A stretch of 64,000 nt of DNA. Source: Flavobacteriaceae bacterium. GTDB taxonomy: Bacteria; Bacteroidota; Bacteroidia; Flavobacteriales; Flavobacteriaceae. The position numbers and the translations under genes are program-made. Under the pieces are notes generated by a model. It saw nothing but the letters and a program-made list of their open reading frames with translations. It was not told where the DNA came from and ran no database searches. Of this stretch, positions 31,810 to 42,762 are shown piece by piece (the first letter of the stretch is position 1; each line of letters begins with the position of its first letter). Location: assembly GCA_016744415.1 (NCBI GenBank), contig JADGEL010000004.1, positions 186,001 through 250,000 on the forward strand, in the 5' to 3' direction.

Positions 31810-32409
31810 TCATTTACTAACTTTTCCGCTTAAAAAACTCACTCCTTTTCTTAAAGGGTTTCCCGAAGCTCTACGCAGCAGCACTACTTGCCCACAATGC
31901 CAAAGTGCGTCAGCAATGGGTCCATTAATGTTATTCCAAAAAGGATAGTCACTTTCGCCACCTTTATAAATAAATTGGATATTAAAATTTTCTAAAGTTT
32001 GAGCAGTAATCAAATTTCGACTTGCACGCTCCAAATTAGCAAGGGTTTCCTTCCGTTTTTCTTTAAAAGTTAAAGTAGGCTGTTCAATTGTAAAATCGGT
32101 AGGAACTTGGTTTGTGGCATTTACTATAACTCGAGATAATCCTAAAATATGGTCAATCGTTTCAATAGAAGTTCGTGAACTGTCAGTAATTCTATATATT
32201 AAATCTTCATCTCTTAAATTCTCTGTTGCCCAACGGTAACGAAATCCTAGACCATCAATCATTCTAGCAGCAACCGAACCTGCTGTATAAGTAACGTCAG
32301 AATAATCTGCAACTTCATAATAAGGTAGTTTTTCTTTATCCATGTTTTCTTGTGCGTTTATTGATGCTATATTAAATAATACTATAATTACTAAGGTGAT
32401 TTTTTTCAT
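31810..32409 (-). CDS. Exported DinB-superfamily-like protein
   Basis: Signal peptide MKKITLVIIVLFNIASINAQ; DinB-like four-helix pattern incl. 'SIETIDHILGLSRVI' and 'GPIADALWHCGQVVLLRRASGNP'. Confidence 0.6.
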   Translation of the reverse strand: MKKITLVIIVLFNIASINAQENMDKEKLPYYEVADYSDVTYTAGSVAARMIDGLGFRYRWATENLRDEDLIYRITDSSRTSIETIDHILGLSRVIVNATNQVPTDFTIEQPTLTFKEKRKETLANLERASRNLITAQTLENFNIQFIYKGGESDYPFWNNINGPIADALWHCGQVVLLRRASGNPLRKGVSFLSGKVSK

Positions 32410-32496
32410 TTGATTTCATTTAAAATTTGATGAGTAAGTTACAATTTTGATATCATACTTATTACGATTCATTATAATTTAGGGTTGCTTTAACAA

Positions 32497-32526
32497 AAAA
32501 GTCGAAACAAAATTGTTTCGACTTTT
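32497..32526 (-). terminator. Rho-independent terminator of efflux operon
   Basis: AAAAGTCGAAACAA-AA-TTGTTTCGACTTTT, perfect stem. Confidence 0.75.
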
Positions 32527-32603
32527 AAAATTATGAGTAACTATCTTGAAATTGCCACACTCCGTTCGTTTTATTCTCGGAATTCGCATAGTCAATTTTA
32601 TAT

Positions 32604-34193
32604 CTATCTATTTTTCCTATCAGCTTTCTTTTGCTCCCGTTCTAATTTACGCTGCGCCTTTTTAGCACCTTTTCTTGCTTGTTTTTCTTCTTTAGTCAAA
32701 ATTAAATCAACAATTTGACCATTGTAAGACAAAGAATCTTTATCAACCTCTGACACATCAACCCCTTGTTCATCTGCCACTTGCTGTGCATACTTATCAA
32801 TCTCTTCTTGCGACAACCAACCTCCTCCTAAAGATCTATACAACTCCACATGTCCATTTAACAAGGACTGAAAATTGTCAGAATATGACAATTCTGCATC
32901 AAACTCTTGACGTTGATTTTCGGTTACTTCTAAATAACTTGTTACACCTTCAAAGTATCTTTTTCTAGATAAAAAGCTTGCGTTTCTAGCAGCATCTAGC
33001 CTTAACTGTTTTGCTTCTAATTCCTCTTCAAGCGTTTCAATAGTTATCAAAGCATTACTCACTTCTTGCATTGATGTTAGTACCACATATTCATATTGCA
33101 GCAAAAATTGTTTTGCCTTTTCTCTTTCAATGTCAACACGTCTTGCATTTTTACCAAACTCAAACAGAGGTCCAGTAATACCTGCTGCGGCACCCCAACC
33201 CAATCCACTATCTAATAATGATGATAATTCTGTACTACCAATACCTAACAATCCAGTTAAGCTGATAGATGGAAAACGCATAGCTTGTGCTACACCAACG
33301 TAAGCATTTTGAGCGCGATAATTTTGTTCGGCTTGTAAAATGTCTGGTCTTCGCTGTAATATTCCGGCAGGAATCCCAACAGGAATTTGCTCTGGCAAAC
33401 CATATTCATTAAAGGTTGTAAAGGTCCTAACATCATCAGGAGTTTCTCCTAATAACACACTTAAATTATTTTCGGTCAAAGCAACCAATCTTTTAAATTG
33501 TGGAACCGCTGACTGTGCAATTGCCTTTTGTATCTGAGCTTGATTTACATCTATAATATGTGTATAACCTTCATCAAAACGCGCTTGAATAATAATTAGA
33601 GTACTATCTCTACTTGCTAAGGTTTTTTTAGATATTTCTAGACTCGTTCTATAATTTAACAAATCAAAATAATTGCTTGCAACTTCACTAACTAAACCAA
33701 CCTCTACAGCTCTCTTTCCATAAAAGGACGATAACAATTCTGCTTTTGCAGCTTCATTCCCTCTTTTAAATTTTCCCCAAAAATCAATCTCCCAACTAGC
33801 ATTACCCGTAACGCTAAATGTACTAGCTGGATTGCCAGGAACTCCTAACGCCATGTTAGATCTATTTGCTGATCCATTATAACTTACTTTTGGTTTGTTA
33901 TCAGCTTTTTTAAAGCTAACATTCTCGCGTGCTTGCTCTACACGACTTGCAGCAATCAACACATTTTTATTGTTTGCCAATGCTTTTACAATCAGCGTAT
34001 CTAAAACAGGGTCATTAAAAACTTCCCACCACTTACTATTAACAATTGTATCGCTTGTAGCAGTTGAATTTCGAAAAACTTCAGGTGTATTTTCTTGTTC
34101 TGGTTGATGGTAATTTGGACCAACAGCACAAGATTGAATTAATAGAATCAGCACAAAAAATACAATGGATATTTCTAAAATCTTTTTCATCAT
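32604..34193 (-). CDS. Efflux RND outer-membrane factor (TolC/NodT family lipoprotein)
   Basis: Lipobox 'LLIQSCAVGPNYHQPE', 'WWEVFNDPVLDTLI', 'GIPAGILQRRPDILQAEQNYRAQNAYVGVAQAMRFPSISL'. Confidence 0.94.
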   Translation of the reverse strand: MMKKILEISIVFFVLILLIQSCAVGPNYHQPEQENTPEVFRNSTATSDTIVNSKWWEVFNDPVLDTLIVKALANNKNVLIAASRVEQARENVSFKKADNKPKVSYNGSANRSNMALGVPGNPASTFSVTGNASWEIDFWGKFKRGNEAAKAELLSSFYGKRAVEVGLVSEVASNYFDLLNYRTSLEISKKTLASRDSTLIIIQARFDEGYTHIIDVNQAQIQKAIAQSAVPQFKRLVALTENNLSVLLGETPDDVRTFTTFNEYGLPEQIPVGIPAGILQRRPDILQAEQNYRAQNAYVGVAQAMRFPSISLTGLLGIGSTELSSLLDSGLGWGAAAGITGPLFEFGKNARRVDIEREKAKQFLLQYEYVVLTSMQEVSNALITIETLEEELEAKQLRLDAARNASFLSRKRYFEGVTSYLEVTENQRQEFDAELSYSDNFQSLLNGHVELYRSLGGGWLSQEEIDKYAQQVADEQGVDVSEVDKDSLSYNGQIVDLILTKEEKQARKGAKKAQRKLEREQKKADRKNR

Positions 34194-37100
34194 TATAAAT
34201 TTGAGGTTTCTAATTCTTTTGCTTTTTCCAAATCTCGCTTCTTTTCATAGCCAGCTATTTTACCAACAAAAACAAAAAGCATCGGATATAAAAATACCCC
34301 TAAGAAAGTAGCTAATGACATTCCTCCTAGAAGTGCCATTCCCATTACTTTTCTTGCTTCTGCCCCAGATCCTGTTGCAATTACTAACGGAAAAACTCCT
34401 AAAATAAAGGAGAAAGCCGTCATTAAAATAGGCCTGAATCTAGATTTTGCTGCTGCCATTGCTGCATCAAAAAGACTTAATCCTTTTTTAAATTCGTCAT
34501 TGGCAAACTCCACAATTAAAATGGCATTTTTGGCTGCCATCCCAATAAGCATTACAAAAGAGACTTGTGCAAAAATATTATTTTCAAAAGTTGGACTAAT
34601 TAATCTTCCTGCCCAAAGCGCAAATAAAGCTCCAAAAATGGCAAATGGTGTTCCCATTAAAATAGCAAACGGCAAGGACCAACTTTCGTATTGTGCTGCT
34701 AATATCAAGAATACAAATACCAAAGAAAAGGCAAGAATAACTCCTAAAGAACCAGATGCTTTTTCTTCTTGAAATGACATGGCGTTCCAAGTATAACCCA
34801 TATCCACTGGCAAGGTTTCAGCGGCCACTTCTTTTAAAGCATTACGAGCATCATCAGAGGTATATCCTTCTGCTGGTGTTCCTGTAATTTCAACAGATCT
34901 AAATAAATTAAAGCGAGTAGTATAATCGGGTCCGGAAATTGGTTTTACTGTTGCTACAGTAGAAAGCGGCACCATTTCTCCTTTATTATTTTTTATAAAG
35001 AACTTATTGATTCCTGTTTCATCTACACGATACTCAGGTTCTGCCTGAATATAGGTTTTGTACAATCTTCCGAATCGGGTAAAATCATTAACATACGATC
35101 CTCCCATAAAAGCACCAATAGTGGTATAAAGATCATTTAAATTGACCCCCAATTTTAAAGCTTTTTCTTTGTCAATATCTAAAAATCGCTGTGGAACAGT
35201 AGCTTGAAAAGTTGTACTAGCTCTTCCTATTTCTGGACGTGCATTTGCAGCTTGAATAAATTTCATAGAGTTTTGAGATAGATATTCTGGAGTGTTTCCA
35301 ACTCTATCTTGTAACATCATACTAAAACCAGAACCATTCCCTAAACCAGGGATTGCTGGAGGACCAAAAGCAAATGCTTGAGCGTTTTTTATACCAAAAA
35401 ACAGTTTTTTGTTTACTTCATCAATAACTTCTTCTGCAGTTTTATCTCTTTCAGACCAGTCTTTCATCGATACAAATAGGAAACCTGTATTAGAAATCAT
35501 TGCCCCAGAAAGAATACTATATCCTGTTGCTGTTGTTGTATATTCTACTTCAGGAATATCTTTTAGTATATTTTCAATTTGTTTGGTAACAACATCCGAT
35601 CGTTGAAGTGATGCTGCATTAGGCAATTGTACATTTACATAAAAATAACCCATATCTTCTTCTGGCATAAAACCTCCAGGAACTAAGCTTCCGAAAATAC
35701 CAGCTCCAACAGACATCAGAATAATAAAAATTACAGATCTCTTTAATTTTCTACCAACAATATTGGTAAAACTCATATAGGATTCGGTGGTTTTATCCAT
35801 TCCTTTATTAAACTTTCCGAAGAACCAACCCAATGGCCCTTTATAAGGTTTCGGCTCTTTAAGTAATAGAGAACACAATGCTGGGCTTAAAGTCAAAGCG
35901 TTTACAGAGGATACCAATACAGAAACTGCAATGGTAATCGCAAATTGTTGATAAAGAGAGCCTGTGATACCCGCCATACCTGCAACTGGTATAAACACAG
36001 CAACCATAACTAAAGTAGTTGCAATAACTGGAGCTGTAACTTTTCGCATTGCATCTAAGGTTGCTTCTTTAGCATTCATTCCTTTAGCAATATTAACCTG
36101 TACTGCTTCTACCACCACAATGGCATCATCTACTACAATACCAATGGCTAACACCAGTCCTAAAAGTGACAAAACGTTTATGGTAAATCCTAATGCCGGA
36201 AAAAACATAAAAGCACCAATTAAAGAAACTGGAATTGCTAATGTAGGGATTAAAGTTGCACGCCAATCTTGTATAAAAATAAACACTACAAAAACAACAA
36301 GTATCAGAGCTATGATTAAAGTAACAACAATATCCTTAATACCTGCATCAATAGCTTTGGTTGTATCTAATGAAATGCTATATTCTATACTTTCTGGAAA
36401 GTCTTTTGCTAAAACTTCCATTTCAGTTTTAATGGTTGCAGCCAATTCAGTAGCATTAGATCCTGGAGCTTGATACAATGCAATTAGGCCTGTTTTATTT
36501 CCGTTTAAACGGGTCTTCATATTATAACTCTCCACCCCTAATTTTATCGAAGCTATATCTTTCAATTTAATTTGCGAACCATCTTCTTGGGTTCTCACCA
36601 CAATATCTCCAAAAGCTTCTTCAGAATTAAAGCGTTCTGGTAAACGAACGGTATAGGTAAACTCGGTTCCTACAGGTGCTGGTTCTGCTCCAAATTGACC
36701 ACCTGGCACAATGATATTTTGATTGTTAATTGCACTAATTATTTCTGGAACTGTCAACCCTAATTGTGATAATCTATCTGGTTTTACCCAAATACGCATA
36801 GAATAATCTGAGGCACCCATTACATCAACTCTACCTATTCCTCTTATCCTTGATAATTTATCTTTAATATTTATAAGCGCATAGTTTCCTAAAAAATTTT
36901 GATCATATCTACCATCAGAAGTTAAGCCGACCAGCATCAAAATATTAGGCAAAGATTTTTGAGTTGTTACCCCTAATTTTGTAACTGCCGATGGTAATTT
37001 AGCAGTAGCAGCTGACACTTTATTTTGAGCCAAAACGGTATTCATATCTGGGTCAGTACCTACATCAAATGTAATATCAATTGCCATTGAACCATCATTG

Positions 37101-37360
37101 GCATTGGTAGATTTCATATAGATCATATTATCTACCCCGTTGATTTGTTGTTCTAAGGGAGTAGCCACAGATTCTTCTACACTAATCGCATTTGCACCAG
37201 TATAATTTGCTCTAACTTGTACAATTGGTGGTGTAATGTTTGGATATTGCTCTATTGGTAATCCTATTAAAGAAACAGCACCAACAATTACAATGACAAT
37301 TGCAATAACAATAGCTACAATTGGCCTATGCACAAAAAAGTTTCCTTTATCTTCAGCCAT
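34193..37360 (-). CDS. RND multidrug efflux permease (HAE1/AcrB-like)
   Basis: 'FFVHRPIVAIVIAIVIVIVGAVSLIGLPIEQYPNITPPIVQV', 'LGLVLAIGIVVDDAIVVVEAV', 'VFLILAAQYESWSLP'. Confidence 0.97.
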   Translation of the reverse strand: MAEDKGNFFVHRPIVAIVIAIVIVIVGAVSLIGLPIEQYPNITPPIVQVRANYTGANAISVEESVATPLEQQINGVDNMIYMKSTNANDGSMAIDITFDVGTDPDMNTVLAQNKVSAATAKLPSAVTKLGVTTQKSLPNILMLVGLTSDGRYDQNFLGNYALINIKDKLSRIRGIGRVDVMGASDYSMRIWVKPDRLSQLGLTVPEIISAINNQNIIVPGGQFGAEPAPVGTEFTYTVRLPERFNSEEAFGDIVVRTQEDGSQIKLKDIASIKLGVESYNMKTRLNGNKTGLIALYQAPGSNATELAATIKTEMEVLAKDFPESIEYSISLDTTKAIDAGIKDIVVTLIIALILVVFVVFIFIQDWRATLIPTLAIPVSLIGAFMFFPALGFTINVLSLLGLVLAIGIVVDDAIVVVEAVQVNIAKGMNAKEATLDAMRKVTAPVIATTLVMVAVFIPVAGMAGITGSLYQQFAITIAVSVLVSSVNALTLSPALCSLLLKEPKPYKGPLGWFFGKFNKGMDKTTESYMSFTNIVGRKLKRSVIFIILMSVGAGIFGSLVPGGFMPEEDMGYFYVNVQLPNAASLQRSDVVTKQIENILKDIPEVEYTTTATGYSILSGAMISNTGFLFVSMKDWSERDKTAEEVIDEVNKKLFFGIKNAQAFAFGPPAIPGLGNGSGFSMMLQDRVGNTPEYLSQNSMKFIQAANARPEIGRASTTFQATVPQRFLDIDKEKALKLGVNLNDLYTTIGAFMGGSYVNDFTRFGRLYKTYIQAEPEYRVDETGINKFFIKNNKGEMVPLSTVATVKPISGPDYTTRFNLFRSVEITGTPAEGYTSDDARNALKEVAAETLPVDMGYTWNAMSFQEEKASGSLGVILAFSLVFVFLILAAQYESWSLPFAILMGTPFAIFGALFALWAGRLISPTFENNIFAQVSFVMLIGMAAKNAILIVEFANDEFKKGLSLFDAAMAAAKSRFRPILMTAFSFILGVFPLVIATGSGAEARKVMGMALLGGMSLATFLGVFLYPMLFVFVGKIAGYEKKRDLEKAKELETSNL

Positions 37361-37362
37361 AA

Positions 37363-38511
37363 CTATTGTTTGTTAGTTGATTCGTTTTTGAATTCTGTAA
37401 CCTCAGGAATCACTTCCATACCTGGTTTTACTTTTTGCAATCCATCTAATATTATTTTATCTCCTAAACTTATTCCTTCTTTAATAATGGCATATCCAGG
37501 AATATTCTCTCCTGTTATTACTTGGCGAGTTTCTACTTTATTTTCTGAATTCACTACTAAAACCGAATATTGACCTTGTAATTCTGATAAACACTTTTGA
37601 GGTACAATTAGCGCGTCCTTTACCTCTATTACTTTAATTTTTACCCTTGCAAATTGACCTGGACGAATAATCCCTTTCGGATTTGGGAATGAGGATTGCA
37701 ACAAAATTGTTCCTGTTGAAGCATCAACGTTTCTATCAATAAAATCAATTTTCCCTAATTGATTGTATAAAGAACCATCAGATAAAATTAATTGGACCTC
37801 TACAATGTCTTTATTTGTTTCTATTTTATTTTTCGATTCATCAGCATAAGACCTAGCAGCTCTTAAATATTCATTTTCAGAAAGAAAAAATTGAACTCTA
37901 ATTGATTCAATATTAGAAACTGTATTTAAAATAACTGGGTTTGGGTCTTTACCTACATATTCACCTTCTCTTGCTAAAGTCCTGCCAATAACACCATCTA
38001 TTGGGGCAACTATTTTCGTATAACTTAAATTAATATTAGCTACATTCAAATCTGCTTTTGTAGCATCTAAAGCAGATTCTGCCGCATCTCTTTCTGCTTG
38101 TGCCATATCTAATTCTCGTTTACTAACAGCATCTATTGCTGCCAATGGCTTCACTCTTTTTAAATCGCTTTCGGCTTGTACTAACATTGTTTTTGCTTGA
38201 GCAACTAAACTCTGCTTACCAACAACTGCCTCCATAAACGGAGCTGGGTCAATGACATATAAAAGGTCGCCTTTTTTAACTTTGCTACCTTCTTCGAAAT
38301 GAATTTCTTCAATATAACCATCTACACGAGCTCTAATTGGGATGTCTTTCTCTCCATAAATTTGCCCCACAAATTCCTCATAAATAGGAACTGTTTTTGG
38401 GACTACTTGATATACATTAATTTTTTGTGGAGGTAAGACTTTTGCTTCTTTTTCTTTACAGGATGAAAAAACAAAAAAAGAAACAACTAAAATAAGGATA
38501 CTGTTTTTCAT
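37363..38511 (-). CDS. RND efflux periplasmic adaptor (membrane fusion protein)
   Basis: Lipobox 'FFVFSSCKEKE', 'GYIEEIHFEEGSKVKKGDLLYVIDPAPF', 'IDGVIGRTLAREGEYV'. Confidence 0.95.
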   Translation of the reverse strand: MKNSILILVVSFFVFSSCKEKEAKVLPPQKINVYQVVPKTVPIYEEFVGQIYGEKDIPIRARVDGYIEEIHFEEGSKVKKGDLLYVIDPAPFMEAVVGKQSLVAQAKTMLVQAESDLKRVKPLAAIDAVSKRELDMAQAERDAAESALDATKADLNVANINLSYTKIVAPIDGVIGRTLAREGEYVGKDPNPVILNTVSNIESIRVQFFLSENEYLRAARSYADESKNKIETNKDIVEVQLILSDGSLYNQLGKIDFIDRNVDASTGTILLQSSFPNPKGIIRPGQFARVKIKVIEVKDALIVPQKCLSELQGQYSVLVVNSENKVETRQVITGENIPGYAIIKEGISLGDKIILDGLQKVKPGMEVIPEVTEFKNESTNKQ

Positions 38512-38553
38512 TTTACAAATTTGATTTATTAGAATTTTACTAAATGTAAAAAT

Positions 38554-38590
38554 AAAAAAAACCGAGCAGTTAAGCTCGGTTTTTTTTATT
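38554..38590 (-). terminator. Rho-independent terminator of gapdh
   Basis: AAAAAACCGAGC-AGTTAA-GCTCGGTTTTTTTT hairpin. Confidence 0.8.
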
Positions 38591-38605
38591 TATATAAAGA
38601 TTAAA

Positions 38606-40048
38606 TTAATAATATGTAAATCTCTTAACTTTAGAAATATGTTTTGCCAATCTAATAACTTGGTGGCTATACCCATATTCATTGTCATACCATATATATA
38701 GAACTACATTTTTTCCACTCTTACTAGAGATAGTTGCTTTACTATCAAAAATTGCTGGTGCTGAAGAACCTACAATATCCGAAGACACTAATTCGTTGTC
38801 TAATGAATATTTAATTTGCTCTACTAAAGCACCTTCTAAGGCATATTTCTTCACCATTTCATTGATCTCAGATACACTTGCTGGTTTTTTTAAATTCAGA
38901 TTTAAAATTGCCAATGAACCATTTGGCACAGGAACACGAATAGCATTTGATGTCAATTTACCTTCTAAAGATGGTAGTGCTTTTGCAACTGCTTTACCTG
39001 CGCCAGTTTCAGTGATTACCATATTCAAAGCTGCTGCTCTACCTCTACGATATTTGCTGTGCATATTGTCAACTAAATTCTGATCATTGGTGTATGCATG
39101 AATTGTTTCTAAATGACCATTATCAACTTTAAAACTATTTTCAATTACATTTAAAATTGGAGAAATAGCGTTGGTTGTACAAGATGCTGCAGAAATAATA
39201 TCAGTGGTATCTGGATTAATCTCAAAGTGATTAACTCCATAAACAATATTTGGAATCTCTTTACCTGGAGCAGTCAATAATACTTTATTAACTCCCTTAG
39301 ATTTTAAATGACGACTCAAGGCTTTCTGATCTCTAAATGCTCCTGTATTGTCAATAACCAAAGCATCTTTGATTCCATATTTTGTGTAATCAATATCTTC
39401 TGGATTGTTTGCAGATATAATATTAACAGTTGTACCATTAATTATTAAAGATTGGTTTTCTTCATCAATACTTACTGTTCCAGAAAAATCACCGTGAACA
39501 GAATCGTTCTTTAAAAGTGAAGCGCGTTTTTCTAAAATTGTTTTATTAATTTCGCCTCTCGTAACAATTGCTCTCAATCGCATTTGTTTTCCTTTACCTG
39601 TGATACTCATCATTTCGCGAGCTACCAATCTTCCAATCCTACCAAATCCATAAAGAATTACATCCTTTGGTTTTATTGAATCAGAGTCATGTGCTCCTTC
39701 TAGTTTTTTACTTAAAAATTTATAGATATTACTATCCGCATCATCCATCTGATATTCATACACCAGCTTACCAATATCTAATTTTGAAGGTGGTAATTTT
39801 AGAAGTTTTAAGGTCTTTACGATTTCAACTGCATCAAAAATTGAAATTGGTTTTTGAACGAATTCTGTTGCGTATTCTAAGAGGTTTAGAATCTCACTAA
39901 CGTTGCGATCAATCAATTGATTTCTAAACAATATTAACTCAATAGTATCATCGTACCATAAATCACTTACCAATCTAATAAATTCGATAGATGCTCTTCG
40001 TCTACTTGTTTGAAACGTAAGTTCTTGTTCGTAATTAGCTAATGCCAT
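38606..40048 (-). CDS. Glyceraldehyde-3-phosphate dehydrogenase, long N-terminally extended form
   Basis: GAPDH motifs 'GFGRIGRLVAREM', 'ISAASCTTNAISPIL', 'HAYTNDQNLVDN', 'WYDNEYGYSHQVIRL' with ~130-aa N-terminal extension. Confidence 0.95.
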   Translation of the reverse strand: MALANYEQELTFQTSRRRASIEFIRLVSDLWYDDTIELILFRNQLIDRNVSEILNLLEYATEFVQKPISIFDAVEIVKTLKLLKLPPSKLDIGKLVYEYQMDDADSNIYKFLSKKLEGAHDSDSIKPKDVILYGFGRIGRLVAREMMSITGKGKQMRLRAIVTRGEINKTILEKRASLLKNDSVHGDFSGTVSIDEENQSLIINGTTVNIISANNPEDIDYTKYGIKDALVIDNTGAFRDQKALSRHLKSKGVNKVLLTAPGKEIPNIVYGVNHFEINPDTTDIISAASCTTNAISPILNVIENSFKVDNGHLETIHAYTNDQNLVDNMHSKYRRGRAAALNMVITETGAGKAVAKALPSLEGKLTSNAIRVPVPNGSLAILNLNLKKPASVSEINEMVKKYALEGALVEQIKYSLDNELVSSDIVGSSAPAIFDSKATISSKSGKNVVLYIWYDNEYGYSHQVIRLAKHISKVKRFTYY

Positions 40049-40123
40049 TTTTATAAATTTAGGTTTAAAATTTGAGGCAAATGTATAAAAACTAAAACGT
40101 TTTCGTAAATTAATTTTAATAAA

Positions 40124-40156
40124 AAAACCTGACAGTTTTTATGTCAGATTTTAAAT
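40124..40156 (-). terminator. Candidate terminator of HtrA-like gene
   Basis: Minus strand AATCTGACA-TAAAAAC-TGTCAGGTTTTTTT downstream of 40204. Confidence 0.65.
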
Positions 40157-40203
40157 CAATTTTACTAAAAATTGGAATAATTCAAAACACTGAAGGTGAA
40201 TCG

Positions 40204-41340
40204 CTATTTATTATAGGTATCAATATTTGCATAAAGTTTTACTGACACTACTTTTTCTATACCATTTCTTACAATAGTAAAATCGACAACATCATCTGGT
40301 CTCTTGGTGTTTAAAAATCCATTTAAATCTGCAAAAGTCCCTACTTTTACATTATTTGCTTTTACTATTATATCACCAATTTCAACTCCTGCATCAGAGG
40401 CTCCTGTATCTTCTAAAACATTTGTAATAATCACTCCTTCTGTATTATCAACCTGAAAATAATCATGGTTATCACCATTCAATTCTCTAAAGTTAATTCC
40501 GATAAATGCTCGTTGTACATTACCATACTCCATGATATCTTCAATTACTTTTTTAGCTATATTTGAGGGCACCGCGAATGAATATCCAATATACGAACCA
40601 GTGGTAGAGCTAATCATTGTATTGATTCCAATCAACTCACCCCGTGTATTTACCAATGCACCACCACTGTTTCCAGAATTTACAACGGCATCTGTTTGGA
40701 TATATGATTCGGTACGATAATTACCCAACACATCTCTCCCTTTAGCACTGATGATACCTGCAGTTACAGTAGCAGTTAAATTATATGGGTTACCAACTGC
40801 CAATACCCATTCGCCTACTTTCACATTGTCAGAGTCAGCAAATGGAACATAAGGTAAATTAGTTGCATCAACTTTAATAAGGGCAATATCATTAGTTACA
40901 TCCGTTCCTATTAACCTTGCCTTGTATGTTTGTTTGTTATTTAATGTGATTTCAATTTCCGTAGCATTTTCTATTACATGATTGTTTGTGATGATATATC
41001 CATCTTCCGAAATAATGACTCCGCTACCCATCCCAATTTGCACATGTTTTCTCGTACTACTTCTCCCATAAAAAATTTCTTCCATCGGGTTTCGAGTTGT
41101 ATAAATAGATTTGTTTTTTACATGAACAACCGCATTTAAAGTACGTTCGGCAGCAGTTGTAAAATCTGTCGTTTCTGCTGCTAAATTAGCGGTACTATTA
41201 AAAGTTGTACTAAAATTTTCTAAAGAGTTCTCTTGTTGTCTATAAACTACTTCAGGTTTTTCTAAAAATACTTTGTAAACAGTTAGTGTAAATAATCCGC
41301 CGAGTGCGGAAACCAAAAATAAACTTAAGACTTTTTTCAT
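40204..41340 (-). CDS. HtrA/DegP-like trypsin-like serine protease with one PDZ domain
   Basis: 'GSGVIISEDGYIITNNHVIENATEI', 'NDIALIKVDA', 'QTDAVVNSGNSGGALVNTRGELIGIN', C-terminal PDZ. Confidence 0.95.
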   Translation of the reverse strand: MKKVLSLFLVSALGGLFTLTVYKVFLEKPEVVYRQQENSLENFSTTFNSTANLAAETTDFTTAAERTLNAVVHVKNKSIYTTRNPMEEIFYGRSSTRKHVQIGMGSGVIISEDGYIITNNHVIENATEIEITLNNKQTYKARLIGTDVTNDIALIKVDATNLPYVPFADSDNVKVGEWVLAVGNPYNLTATVTAGIISAKGRDVLGNYRTESYIQTDAVVNSGNSGGALVNTRGELIGINTMISSTTGSYIGYSFAVPSNIAKKVIEDIMEYGNVQRAFIGINFRELNGDNHDYFQVDNTEGVIITNVLEDTGASDAGVEIGDIIVKANNVKVGTFADLNGFLNTKRPDDVVDFTIVRNGIEKVVSVKLYANIDTYNK

Positions 41341-41461
41341 GGGTTATTAATTAATAGTTTGTTATTCAACAATCAAAATTATCAAAATATTGCACTGAAC
41401 AAAACAGATTAACGCAACTTTAACATTCAAAAATGTCTGTTAAAATTGTACATTTGCGCTG

Positions 41462-42241
41462 ATGAGAATACACTTTTACAAATATCAAGGAACAGGAAAT
41501 GATTTTGTGATGATTGATAATCGCAATGAGATGTTCCCTAAAAACAACGCGTCCTTAATTAACCAATTATGCGATCGAAGGTTTGGTGTGGGAGCCGATG
41601 GTTTGATTTTATTAGAAAATGCTGATGATGCTGATTTTACCATGGTCTATTTTAATGCAGATGGAACCGAAAGTACTATGTGCGGTAACGGAGGCAGGTG
41701 TCTAGTCGCTTTTGCAAATCAATTGAATATTATTATTGAAAAGGCAACTTTTAATGCAGTAGATGGCTTGCATCATGCCACTTTTAATGATGGAATTGTA
41801 AGCTTACAAATGATTGATGTTACTAAAGTTGAAACCCATAAAAATTACTTTTTTTTAGATACTGGATCTCCGCATCATATTGAGATGGTAACTGAAATTA
41901 AACAAGTAGATGTAAAAAATAGAGGTGCGAAAATCCGCAATGGCGCTCCTTATTTTAAGGAAGGAACTAATGTGAATTTTGTAGAGGCTGTTAGTGATAA
42001 CTCAATTAAAGTACGCACTTTTGAAAGAGGTGTAGAAGATGAGACCTTGAGTTGCGGAACAGGTGTAACTGCTGCTGCAATTGCTACTTTTAATGCAGGT
42101 ATTACAAAAGAAAACAACATTGATATTGAGGTGTTAGGAGGAAAATTATCTGTGAGCTTTATAAAAGATAACGACACCTATAAGAATGTTTTTTTAACTG
42201 GACCTGCTACTTTTGTATTCAAAGCAACTATTGAAATTTAA
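41462..42241 (+). CDS. dapF: Diaminopimelate epimerase
   Basis: 'YQGTGNDFVMIDNR', 'TMCGNGGRCLVAFA', 'VRTFERGVEDETLSCGTGVTAAAIA'. Confidence 0.96.
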   Translation: MRIHFYKYQGTGNDFVMIDNRNEMFPKNNASLINQLCDRRFGVGADGLILLENADDADFTMVYFNADGTESTMCGNGGRCLVAFANQLNIIIEKATFNAVDGLHHATFNDGIVSLQMIDVTKVETHKNYFFLDTGSPHHIEMVTEIKQVDVKNRGAKIRNGAPYFKEGTNVNFVEAVSDNSIKVRTFERGVEDETLSCGTGVTAAAIATFNAGITKENNIDIEVLGGKLSVSFIKDNDTYKNVFLTGPATFVFKATIEI

Positions 42242-42762
42242 TGAACACACTAAAAGGATTACATATAAATTTACGCGCCATTGAGCCAACAGATTTAGCA
42301 TTTCTTTATCAAATAGAAAATGATGAATTATTTTGGGAAGTGAGTAATACACAAAAGCCTTTTTCAAAATATCTATTACAGCAGTATTTAGAAAATGCAC
42401 AACAAGATATTTATGAAGCCAAACAATTAAGATTACTAATCGAAGAAAAAAATGAAACACCTGTTGGTTTAATTGACTTATTTGATTTTGATCCAAAAAA
42501 TAAACGTGCAGGAATCGGAATTGTAATCAGTCAACAGTTTCAAGCAAAAGGATTTGCCACTGAATCTTTAGAATTGTTAATTAAATTTGCTTTTACACAT
42601 TTAAACTTACATCAACTTTTTGCAAATATCACCAATGACAATACAAAAAGCATCTCTCTTTTTGAAAAAATAGGATTTAAAAAAGCAGGAACTAAAAAAG
42701 ATTGGATATACACAAATGGTAAATTCAAAAATGAACTTACATATCAATTAATACATGACTAA
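42241..42762 (+). CDS. GNAT-family acetyltransferase
   Basis: RimJ-like 'LRAIEPTDLAFLYQIEND', 'AGIGIVISQQFQAKGFATESLELLIKFAF'. Confidence 0.88.
   Translation: MNTLKGLHINLRAIEPTDLAFLYQIENDELFWEVSNTQKPFSKYLLQQYLENAQQDIYEAKQLRLLIEEKNETPVGLIDLFDFDPKNKRAGIGIVISQQFQAKGFATESLELLIKFAFTHLNLHQLFANITNDNTKSISLFEKIGFKKAGTKKDWIYTNGKFKNELTYQLIHD

Noticed and set aside
35964-36473. 169-aa plus-strand ORF
   Set aside because: Antisense to the RND permease; low-complexity Ile/Thr/Ala composition typical of shadow ORFs.
38606-40048. GAPDH N-terminal extension as a novel fusion
   Set aside because: Long ~480-aa GAPDH with this type of extension is a known Bacteroidetes form.
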